A DNA stretch of 6,059 nt from an uncultured Pseudomonadota bacterium (GTDB lineage Bacteria; Pseudomonadota; Gammaproteobacteria; Steroidobacterales; Steroidobacteraceae), in the NCBI GenBank assembly GCA_903890265.1, contig CAITAM010000167.1, positions 1-6,059 of the forward strand. Direction: 5' to 3'. The position numbers and the translations under genes were made by a program. Positions within the stretch are counted from its first letter, which is position 1. Every line of letters begins with the position of its first letter. Below the pieces are notes generated by a model that saw only the letters and a program-made list of their open reading frames with translations, was not told the DNA's origin and searched no databases. This document shows positions 1-6,059 of this stretch, one piece after another.

Positions 1-10
1 AGACCAGCGG

Positions 11-57
11 CTGTTGACTCCCACCGACCGGCCGGCGCATGATTTATTCGTCAACAG
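11..57. repeat. Perfect 8-bp inverted repeat (CTGTTGAC / GTCAACAG) in the receptor leader
   Basis: CTGTTGAC at 11-18 is the exact reverse complement of GTCAACAG at 50-57, with 31 bases between the arms and 39 bp between their centres. The left arm contains the best -35-like hexamer of the leader (TTGACT, 14-19). The arms could be half-sites for a dimeric or looping regulator, or the stem of a long-loop hairpin. One such 8-bp match in a leader of this length has a fair chance of arising randomly (roughly one in four by a simple pair count), so a regulatory role rests mainly on its position. I recognise no known operator consensus. Confidence 0.3.
14..43 (+). promoter_or_regulatory. Weak candidate sigma70-like promoter for the receptor/hydrolase operon
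   Basis: TTGACT at 14-19 matches 5 of 6 bases of the -35 consensus. CATGAT at 38-43 matches 4 of 6 bases of the -10 consensus, with an 18-bp spacer. The region just downstream (about 41-95) is the most AT-rich part of the window, as expected of a promoter zone. Transcription would start near 50, giving a leader of roughly 140 nt. The match is imperfect, the left edge of the window cuts off further upstream sequence, and GC-rich bacteria often use promoters that fit this consensus poorly. Confidence 0.22.
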
Positions 58-131
58 ACCGAATTAATTACCGGGCTCGTTTGTTTCGGATTTCTCCACA
101 GCGTCTCGCCCCACAGCGCGATACGGTACCT

Positions 132-157
132 CCGGCGCAGCATTTTTGCGGCGCCGG
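132..157 (+). promoter_or_regulatory. GC-rich leader hairpin upstream of the receptor gene
   Basis: CCGGCGC (132-138) pairs perfectly with GCGCCGG (151-157), enclosing a 12-base loop that contains five consecutive T (143-147). The structure ends 36 bases before the receptor ATG and lies outside any convincing coding sequence. It is not a classical intrinsic terminator, because no T-run follows the stem. It could stabilise the 5' end of the mRNA or take part in leader control, or it could be an incidental product of high GC. Confidence 0.3.
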
Positions 158-181
158 CTCACCGGACGAGGCGCTGCCACC

Positions 182-186
182 AAGGA
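182..186 (+). promoter_or_regulatory. Ribosome binding site deciding the receptor start
   Basis: AAGGA at 182-186 stands 7 bases before the ATG at 194, an ideal Shine-Dalgarno spacing. Neither the upstream in-frame TTG at 146 nor the downstream in-frame ATG at 221 has a comparable purine-rich element, so this site supports 194 as the true start. Confidence 0.7.
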
Positions 187-193
187 CACCGTC

Positions 194-3100
194 ATGCACA
201 GGTCAGACACCCCCGTCCCGATGACTGCCCGACGCCCCAGTGCCGTGGCGCTGGCCGTTTCGCTGGTCCTGCTCGCCGCCGCCCAGCCCGCGGTGGCCCA
301 GGATCCGGCGAAGCCCGCGACCGGCCCTGCGCTGGAGCGTACCAACGCCGACTCGGCGGGTCCCGCGAAGCCGGCGACGGCCGATCTCGAGGAGGTCGTG
401 GTGTCCGGCGTGCGCTACTCGCAGATGCGCTCAATCGAGATCAAGCGTCTTGCGCCGAGCATCATGGACAGCATCTCCGCCGAGAACATCGGCCAGCTGC
501 CGGACGTCACGATCACCGACTCCCTGCAGCGCATCACCGGCGTGCAGATCAGCCGCGACGGCGGTGTCGGCACGACGCTCAACGTGCGCGGCCTGCCGCA
601 GGTCGGCACGATGCTGAACGGCGAGGTCTTCATCACGCCCGACCAGATCGACTCCCAGCAGCCGGATTTCACGACCCTGCCGGCCACCCTGTTCAGCCAG
701 GTCGACGTCATCAAGGCGGCGACGGCGGCACTGACCGCCGGTGGCATCAGCGGCTCCGTCGACCTGCACACCAACCGTCCGTGGAACCTGCCGAGCGGCT
801 TCACCTACAACTACTCGGCGAACGCCGAGCGCGGCAGCGTCACGAAGAAGACCGGCCCGGAGGCGAGCGGCCTCGTGTCGTTCAACGACGACGGCCGCTG
901 GGGCCTCCTGGTCTCGGCCGATTTTTCCGACACCACCCGCGCCAATTCGTCCGAGGGCCTCGACTCGTACGGCGCCATCCTGCACGGCGAGAACGCGGCC
1001 AGCGCCGGCGGCTACAACGGGTTCCTCGGGGCCTGGAACGGCTCGCCGCTCCCGAGCAGCATCCGTGTCTTCCCCGACCAGAGCGTCGATGTGAACGGGG
1101 ATGGCAAGTCCAACGGGGTGTTCATCGGCAGCCAGAACATCAACATCAACCAGATCTCGACGGAACGACGGCGCGAGGCGGGCAACGCCTCGCTGCAGGT
1201 GAAGCTCGACCACGGGCTGTCGCTGACCGGTGACTACTTCTACGCCCACCAGGAGCAGCACGACCGCAACGTCGGCATCCAGTTCAACTCGACGAACTGG
1301 CAGGGCGCAACCTACGTGCCCCTGCACTCGCGCGACACCGGCAGCACGACGCTCGGCCAGTACAACACGCCGCCGGCGGATCCGAACTGGGCGGGCTCGC
1401 ACATCTACTCGACGCAGGTCTACCAGAAGTGGCCCGGCGACGTGGAGTCCTACTCGTCCGGCATCCGCCACCTCTCGACGGCGCAGAACGCGAACCTGCA
1501 GCTCGACTACGACAACGGCGGCCCCTTCAAGGCGAGCGTGCGCGGCATCCACGAAACGGCCCGGCAGGAGTACATCGAGACCGACGTCAACATCTCGGAT
1601 TCGGACGGCTGCCTGTGGGCAGACCCGAACAGCAGCCTGCCGTGCGGGACCTTCGTCTTCCCGGCACAGCTCGGCGGCAACCGGGTATTCAACGCGACCG
1701 GTATTCCGCAGAACACCCTGCCGATCACCGCGGACTTCCGTGGCCGCTACCTCACGGTCGGACTGCCCTCGACGCTCGCCACCGCCTTCGGCGACCCGAA
1801 TGCCTGGCGCATGAAGACCCTGGAGTCGAACGAGGACTACCAGCGCACCACCACCATCACGGCGCTGCGCTTCGACGGTGACTACAGCTTCTCGGATGCG
1901 CTCGGCCTCAAGTTCGGCGTTCGCGGCAGCCGCCGCGACGGGAGCAACCACGGCTTCACGCTCGTCGCGCCGGTCTACGCCGGCATCGGCGCCAGCGATC
2001 CGAACGGCTGTCTCGTCCGCTACCTCGGCGCCGACGTGATCCTGAGCGGGAACTCCTCGGGCACGTGGTGCCAGGCGGGCAACGCCAGCGGCGCCTTCCG
2101 CGGCGGCCCGATCTCCGCGCTGCCGCTGTCGAAGACCCCGGCGCCGCTCGCCAACAACTTCCAGCGGTACAACAACCTGCTGGGCTCGGGCATCAACTTC
2201 TGGGGCATCAACCCGCGGGCGCTCGACGACCCGATGAGCTACTGGAAATCGCTGTACCCGACCGCCACGACCCAGGCCTCGCCGAGCACCAGCTGGGACG
2301 TCGGGCTGAAGGAGATGGCGACGTACCTGCAGACCGAATGGACGTCGACCGTCGCCGGCATGAAATTCTCCGGCAATCTCGGCGTGCGCTGGATCCACAC
2401 CCAGCTCGACGTCACCCAGTACCTCATCGGCCTGCCCGGCCAGTACGGCACGGAGGCGGCCCTCGCCAGCACCGCGGTCACCCGCCGCAGCTACAACGAC
2501 GTGCTACCGGCACTGAACCTCGCACTCAGCCCGGCCGACAAGTGGATGCTGCGCTTCGCGGCCTCGAAGAACATGATGCCGCTCAACCTCAGCCAGTGGG
2601 GTGGCGGCCTGCAGCTCGGCTACTCGCTGCTGGAAACCGCCCAGGGGCCGATCTACCAGGTCTCGCAGGGCAGCTCGACCGGCAACCCGCACCTCAATCC
2701 CTGGCGGTCGAACAACTACGGCCTCTCGGCGGAGTTCTACCCCAACCCGCAGAGCATGATCGGCCTCGAGCTCTTCCGCATCGACGTGCAGAGCTTCATC
2801 AAGAGCGGCGCGGTCACGAACTGCAACCTGCCGGACGAGGACGGCGTGGTCCGTAACCACTGCGTGGCGATCGTCCAGCCGCTGCAGGGCGAGGGGAACA
2901 CGATCCAGGGCGCGGAGCTCGACTACCGCCAGGCCTTCACGTTCCTGCCCGGTGTGCTGCGTAACACCGGTGTCGAGTTCAACTTCACCTACGCGCCGAG
3001 CAACTCCGGGCAGCGCGACCTGGCCGGGCAGGAGATTCCGTTCCAGGACAACTCGGCGGAGTCCGGCAACCTCATCCTCTGGTACCAGGATCGCCGCTTC

Positions 3101-3367
3101 CAGACCCGGGTCGCCTACAACTACCGCTCGCGCCGTGCCGTGCAGGACAGTGTCGGCGGCATCACCGGCATGGAAATGTACGAGGAGCCGCAGCACTACC
3201 TCGACGCCTCGATGGCCTACAAGTTCGATAAGCGCGCCGAGCTGTTCGTCGAGGGCACCAACCTGACCAACGAAGCCCAGCGCTACTACCTCGTCTGGAA
3301 GGACCAGCCGGCGCACTCGACCTTCTCCGAGCGCATGTACGTCATCGGTCTGCGCGGTCAATGGTAA
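194..3367 (+). CDS. TonB-dependent outer-membrane receptor, probable oligosaccharide transporter
   Basis: This encodes an outer-membrane active transporter that uses TonB-ExbB-ExbD energy to move a ligand into the periplasm. The product has 1057 residues from the ATG at 194. Seen in sequence: a Sec signal peptide (hydrophobic stretch about 17-33, A-V-A cleavage motif after residue 35); an Ala/Pro-rich linker (36-64); a TonB-box-like EEVVVSG (66-72); a plug domain of about 76-196 containing SLQRITGVQI (110-119), NVRGLP (130-135) and GGISGSVDL (183-191); then a long barrel. The C-terminus has ELFVEGTNLTNE (1016-1027) and a final Trp, as expected for outer-membrane assembly. The linker is too short for an STN signalling domain, so direct control of an anti-sigma factor is unlikely. 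The length exceeds classical siderophore receptors but fits the long Xanthomonas/Caulobacter-type family (TIGR01782-like, by recollection). All six cysteines occur as three close pairs. The ligand is not readable from the sequence; the coupled glucosaminidase suggests glucosamine oligomers. Confidence 0.95.
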   Translation: MHRSDTPVPMTARRPSAVALAVSLVLLAAAQPAVAQDPAKPATGPALERTNADSAGPAKPATADLEEVVVSGVRYSQMRSIEIKRLAPSIMDSISAENIGQLPDVTITDSLQRITGVQISRDGGVGTTLNVRGLPQVGTMLNGEVFITPDQIDSQQPDFTTLPATLFSQVDVIKAATAALTAGGISGSVDLHTNRPWNLPSGFTYNYSANAERGSVTKKTGPEASGLVSFNDDGRWGLLVSADFSDTTRANSSEGLDSYGAILHGENAASAGGYNGFLGAWNGSPLPSSIRVFPDQSVDVNGDGKSNGVFIGSQNININQISTERRREAGNASLQVKLDHGLSLTGDYFYAHQEQHDRNVGIQFNSTNWQGATYVPLHSRDTGSTTLGQYNTPPADPNWAGSHIYSTQVYQKWPGDVESYSSGIRHLSTAQNANLQLDYDNGGPFKASVRGIHETARQEYIETDVNISDSDGCLWADPNSSLPCGTFVFPAQLGGNRVFNATGIPQNTLPITADFRGRYLTVGLPSTLATAFGDPNAWRMKTLESNEDYQRTTTITALRFDGDYSFSDALGLKFGVRGSRRDGSNHGFTLVAPVYAGIGASDPNGCLVRYLGADVILSGNSSGTWCQAGNASGAFRGGPISALPLSKTPAPLANNFQRYNNLLGSGINFWGINPRALDDPMSYWKSLYPTATTQASPSTSWDVGLKEMATYLQTEWTSTVAGMKFSGNLGVRWIHTQLDVTQYLIGLPGQYGTEAALASTAVTRRSYNDVLPALNLALSPADKWMLRFAASKNMMPLNLSQWGGGLQLGYSLLETAQGPIYQVSQGSSTGNPHLNPWRSNNYGLSAEFYPNPQSMIGLELFRIDVQSFIKSGAVTNCNLPDEDGVVRNHCVAIVQPLQGEGNTIQGAELDYRQAFTFLPGVLRNTGVEFNFTYAPSNSGQRDLAGQEIPFQDNSAESGNLILWYQDRRFQTRVAYNYRSRRAVQDSVGGITGMEMYEEPQHYLDASMAYKFDKRAELFVEGTNLTNEAQRYYLVWKDQPAHSTFSERMYVIGLRGQW
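3361..3367 (+). promoter_or_regulatory. Stop/start overlap (ATGGTAA) coupling receptor and hydrolase translation
   Basis: The hydrolase ATG (3361-3363) precedes the receptor TAA (3365-3367) within ATGGTAA, a 7-nt overlap in a different frame. The preceding 20 bases hold no clear Shine-Dalgarno sequence, so the second gene probably depends on ribosomes finishing the receptor. This implies one mRNA and linked expression. There is no room for a terminator or separate intergenic promoter. Confidence 0.75.
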
Positions 3368-6059
3368 CGAGAACCCGCGCCGGCCTCCTCGGCCGGTGTC
3401 TCCTTGCCTGCTCTCTCCTCGCCGGCCTCCTGACCGGCCCCGGGGCCGGCGCGGGCACGGCGCCCGTCGAGACGGTGCTCACCGGCCGCCCCGGCAGCGT
3501 GACGCCGGTCGGGGGCTGGGAAATCCAGTCGACGGCGAAGGCGCCGGAGCCCGGCAGCGAGGTGGCGCTCGACGGCTATCCGACCACCGGCTGGCACACC
3601 GTCAGCGGCCGGGCGACCGTGATGGCGGGCCTGATGGAGAACGGTCTCTACCCGGAGATCTTCTACAGCGACAACCTGCGCGCCGTGGAGGAGCCGGACG
3701 CGAGCGGCACGATGTTCGTCATCCCCTGGTGGTACCGCACCACCGTCGTGGCCGGCCCGCCGGTCCCGGGCGAGCACACCGTGCTGCGCCTGAACGGTCT
3801 CAATCCGTCCGCCGAGGTGTGGCTGAACGGCGAGAAGCTCGCCGATCGCGGCGTGGTGGCGGGCGCCTATCCCATTGTCGAACTCGACCTCACGCCGCAC
3901 CTGCGCGAGGGACGCAACACTCTCGCGCTGCGCGTCGCGCCGGCCGAGACGCGCACGCAGCTCGGGATCGGGTGGGTCGACTGGAATCCGACGCCGCCCG
4001 ATAACAACATGGGTCCGTGGCGCGGCGTCGACCTCCTGCGCACGGGGCCCGTGCAGCTGCGCTTCCCGGCCGTGCTCCCCAACCTCGCGCTGCCGAACCT
4101 GGACCGGGCGGATCTCACCGTGGTCGCGGAACTGCGCAACCTTGACACCGTCGCGCACGAGACGACCGTGACCGGCGTGGTCGCGGGCGTGCCGCTCGCG
4201 CGCACCGTGCGCCTCGCGCCCGGCGAGACCGCGCGGCTCGTGTTCGACCCGGCGACCGACCGGGGCCTCACGCTGCGCCGTCCGCGCGTCTGGTGGCCGA
4301 CCGGCCTCGGCGCGCACCCGCTCTACGACCTGTCACTGACCGCCACCGTCGATCGGCGTGTCTCGGACACCGCCACGGCGAGGTTCGGGATCCGCCGCGT
4401 CGATTACCGGCTGACCGCCGAGGGCTTCGGCCAGTTTGTCATCAACGGCCGTCCGCTCCTGATCCGCGGCGCCGGCTGGACACCCGACCTCTTCCTCCGC
4501 CCGGACCCGGCGCGCCTCGCCACGGCGTTCGACTACGTCGAGAACCTCGGCCTGAACGCGATACGCACCGAGGGCAAGCTCGAGGACAACGCCTTCTACG
4601 AGTTCGCCGACCGCCGGGGCATCCTCGTGCTACCGGGCTGGGAGTGTTGCGACAAGTGGGAGTCGGCGGCCAAGACCGGTGGCGAGCCGTGGACCGCCGC
4701 GGACCAGGCGGTGGCGGTGGCCTCGATGGCGAGCGAGGCGCGGCTGCTGCGCGGCCACCCGTCCGTGATCGCCTTCATGATCGGCAGCGACAACGCGCCG
4801 CCGCCGGCGCTCGCGTCCGCCTACATGGCCGCCCTGCGCGAGGCGGACTGGGCGTTGCCGGTCATCGCAGCCGCGGTGCCGCAGGCAACCGCCGAGACGG
4901 GCCCGTCGGGAATGAAGATGGAAGGCCCCTACGCCTGGGTGCCGCCGTCGTACTGGTACGGCACCGAGCGCGGCGCGGCGTTCGGCTTTGACTCCGAGGT
5001 CAGCGCCGGCGCGTCCATCCCGCGGCTCGAGGACTTGCAGCGCATGCTCGGCCCGCAGGAACTCGAGGCGCTGTGGAAGTACCCGCTGCAGCGCCAGTAC
5101 CACGCCGCGGCCGCGTGGTCGGTGTTCTCGACCCTGACGCCCTTCGACCGCGCGCTCGAGGCGCGCTACGGCACCGTCCGCGGCCTCGAGGACTACGTGA
5201 AGAAGGCGCAGCTCGACAACTATGAGGCGGTGCGGGCGCAGTTCGAGGCCTTCAGCGCACGCCGCGACTCACCGCGCCCCGCGACGGGGGTGATCTACTG
5301 GATGCTGAATGGCGCCTGGCCGTCGCTCTTCTGGCACCTGTTCACGGACGGCCAGGATCCGGCCGGCGCCTACTCGGGTGCGCGGCTGGCCAACGAGCCG
5401 CTCCATATCCAGTACGCCTACGACACCGGCGCCGTGCTCGGGGTCAACCAGACGCTCGAGGACCGGCGCGGACTCGCGGCCACGATCCGGGTCCGTAACC
5501 TTGACGGCACCGTCGTCTACACGCGCACCGTGAAGGACGTGTCGCTGCCGGCGAACCACACCGAGCCGCTCGGCGTCATCCCGCCGCTCGGTGGTCTGTC
5601 GGCGACCTATTTCGTCGAGCTGGAGCTGCTCGGCCCGCACGGCACCCTGCACAGCCGCAACGTCTACTGGCTGCCGACCGTCACGGACGCGCTCGACTGG
5701 CCGAAGACCAACTGGTACCTCACCCCGGTCACGCGCTACGCGGACTTGAGCGCGCTCGGCACGCTGCCGGCCGGATCCGCGACCGTCAGCGCCATCGGGC
5801 ACGCCGAGGGCGCGAGCACGGTGGTGACGGTCAAGGTCAGCGTGCCGGCGGATGCCCCGACGATGGCGCTCTTCCTGCACCTGTCGCTCCGCGACGCGAC
5901 GACCGGTGCGGCGGTCCTGCCGGTCCTCTGGACGGACAACGACGTGACCCTGTGGCCGGGCGAAGCGCTGACCCTGTCGGCGCGTGTGGCCACGCCGGTC
6001 AAGGGCCTTGCGGTCGGGATCGAGGGCTTCAACGTGCCCCCGTTAACGGTGGCGGTCGA
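3361..6059 (+). CDS. Secreted GH2 exo-beta-D-glucosaminidase, CsxA type (3' end beyond window)
   Basis: This is a retaining glycoside hydrolase expected to release glucosamine from the non-reducing end of chitosan oligomers. 899 residues are visible with no stop before the edge. Seen in order: a Sec signal peptide (basic R4/R6/R12, hydrophobic 14-24, A-G-A cleavage motif after residue 31); a jelly-roll sugar-binding domain (about 50-225; PWWYRT 122-127, NMGPWRGV 216-223); an Ig-like domain ending near RVWWP (309-313); a TIM barrel (about 355-665). The barrel holds LLIRGAGWTPDLFLR (366-380), RTEGKLE (402-408), PGWECCDKWE (425-434), GSDNAP (475-480) and FDSEVSAG (543-550). Two C-terminal beta domains follow (NEPLHIQY 678-685, RNVYWL 766-771, LWPGE 864-868). 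The Ser-Asp doublet S476-D477 defines the CsxA subfamily: D477 should be the acid/base and E546 the nucleophile, with E404 probably contacting the substrate amine. Amycolatopsis CsxA has 1032 residues including a C-terminal CBM35. Here the visible part reaches about the end of the last beta domain, so the enzyme is nearly complete unless it carries an added module. Databases may label it beta-mannosidase. Confidence 0.9.
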   Translation, partial: MVTRTRAGLLGRCLLACSLLAGLLTGPGAGAGTAPVETVLTGRPGSVTPVGGWEIQSTAKAPEPGSEVALDGYPTTGWHTVSGRATVMAGLMENGLYPEIFYSDNLRAVEEPDASGTMFVIPWWYRTTVVAGPPVPGEHTVLRLNGLNPSAEVWLNGEKLADRGVVAGAYPIVELDLTPHLREGRNTLALRVAPAETRTQLGIGWVDWNPTPPDNNMGPWRGVDLLRTGPVQLRFPAVLPNLALPNLDRADLTVVAELRNLDTVAHETTVTGVVAGVPLARTVRLAPGETARLVFDPATDRGLTLRRPRVWWPTGLGAHPLYDLSLTATVDRRVSDTATARFGIRRVDYRLTAEGFGQFVINGRPLLIRGAGWTPDLFLRPDPARLATAFDYVENLGLNAIRTEGKLEDNAFYEFADRRGILVLPGWECCDKWESAAKTGGEPWTAADQAVAVASMASEARLLRGHPSVIAFMIGSDNAPPPALASAYMAALREADWALPVIAAAVPQATAETGPSGMKMEGPYAWVPPSYWYGTERGAAFGFDSEVSAGASIPRLEDLQRMLGPQELEALWKYPLQRQYHAAAAWSVFSTLTPFDRALEARYGTVRGLEDYVKKAQLDNYEAVRAQFEAFSARRDSPRPATGVIYWMLNGAWPSLFWHLFTDGQDPAGAYSGARLANEPLHIQYAYDTGAVLGVNQTLEDRRGLAATIRVRNLDGTVVYTRTVKDVSLPANHTEPLGVIPPLGGLSATYFVELELLGPHGTLHSRNVYWLPTVTDALDWPKTNWYLTPVTRYADLSALGTLPAGSATVSAIGHAEGASTVVTVKVSVPADAPTMALFLHLSLRDATTGAAVLPVLWTDNDVTLWPGEALTLSARVATPVKGLAVGIEGFNVPPLTVAV
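3378..3449 (+). repeat. Cluster of GC hairpins and an 11-bp direct repeat in the hydrolase signal-peptide codons
   Basis: GCCGGCCTCCT occurs at 3379-3389 and again at 3421-3431, both times encoding Ala-Gly-Leu-Leu. The first copy forms CCGGCC-TCCTC-GGCCGG (3380-3396), a perfect 6-bp stem with a 5-base loop, extendable by flanking G-U and C-G pairs. The second copy can pair GCCGG (3421-3425) with CCGGC (3434-3438). A perfect 16-bp palindrome follows at 3434-3449 (CCGGCCCCGGGGCCGG). The stems begin less than 20 bases after the hydrolase start codon and could slow initiation or protect the upstream mRNA. High GC and a Leu/Ala/Gly-rich signal peptide could also explain them. Confidence 0.4.

Noticed and set aside
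62..69. AATTAATT palindrome as an alternative -10 or operator
   Set aside because: It is AT-rich and self-complementary but has no convincing -35 at 16-18 bp upstream and is too short to call an operator.
96..118. Direct repeat CCACAGCG at 96-103 and 111-118 in the receptor leader
   Set aside because: Two 8-bp copies 15 bp apart could be operator half-sites, but the match is short, matches no known site, and I see no third copy.
146..193. Upstream TTG start for the receptor, adding 16 residues
   Set aside because: The codon is TTG, lies in the loop of the leader hairpin, has no Shine-Dalgarno element, and would put a long basic extension before the signal peptide. The ATG at 194 has AAGGA at ideal spacing.
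431..2398. Long reverse-strand open frame (655 codons) opposite the receptor gene
   Set aside because: Its translation is dominated by Arg, Val, Ala, Glu and Gly without any recognisable domain, the usual antisense shadow of GC-rich coding DNA. The + strand frame has a complete, recognisable receptor.
3400..3411. Possible lipobox (Leu-Leu-Ala-Cys, residues 14-17) making the hydrolase a lipoprotein
   Set aside because: The hydrophobic stretch before Cys17 is too short and is broken by Arg12, and -2 is Leu. A better hydrophobic core (14-24) followed by an A-G-A signal peptidase I site fits a soluble exported protein.
3361..3480. Intrinsic terminator between the two genes
   Set aside because: The hairpins here lie inside the hydrolase coding sequence and none is followed by a T-run; the genes overlap.
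3358..4317. Reverse-strand open frame (319 codons) opposite the hydrolase N-terminal region
   Set aside because: Low-complexity Arg/Ala/Gly-rich translation with no motifs; it lies opposite a clearly coding GH2 frame.
5269..5880. Reverse-strand open frame (203 codons) opposite the hydrolase C-terminal region
   Set aside because: Same GC-driven composition and no motif; the + strand carries conserved GH2 motifs throughout.

Overview
The window is uniformly GC-rich coding DNA from a Gram-negative bacterium, since its first gene encodes an outer-membrane TonB-dependent receptor. The receptor's architecture fits the long TonB-dependent receptors common in Xanthomonadales-like Gammaproteobacteria and in Caulobacter/Sphingomonas-type Alphaproteobacteria: a short Ala/Pro linker, no STN domain, a roughly 120-residue plug, a very long barrel and a terminal Trp. 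I cannot place the organism more precisely from sequence alone.

Layout, all on the + strand. Bases 1-193 are a leader with a locally AT-rich patch (about 41-95), a weak candidate promoter, a perfect 8-bp inverted repeat around it, and a 7-bp GC-rich hairpin before the ribosome binding site. Bases 194-3367 encode a 1057-residue TonB-dependent receptor. From 3361 to the right edge (6059) runs a secreted family 2 glycoside hydrolase, 899 residues visible and open at the 3' end. Its ATG lies inside the last codons of the receptor (ATGGTAA, 7-nt overlap), and no terminator or promoter separates the two genes.

The hydrolase carries the Ser-Asp doublet (S476-D477) that marks the exo-beta-D-glucosaminidase (CsxA-type) subfamily of GH2, rather than the Asn-Glu pair of beta-galactosidases, beta-glucuronidases and beta-mannosidases. 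The SEVSAG motif with E546 is the expected nucleophile.

The simplest reading is a two-gene uptake-and-trimming module. The receptor takes a glucosamine-containing oligosaccharide (chitosan oligomers are the obvious candidate) across the outer membrane using TonB energy, and the exported hydrolase removes glucosamine residues from the non-reducing end in the periplasm. Each enzyme family is known. The translational coupling of a TonB receptor to a CsxA-type enzyme is the most interesting feature, and the receptor's substrate is inferred only from this neighbour.
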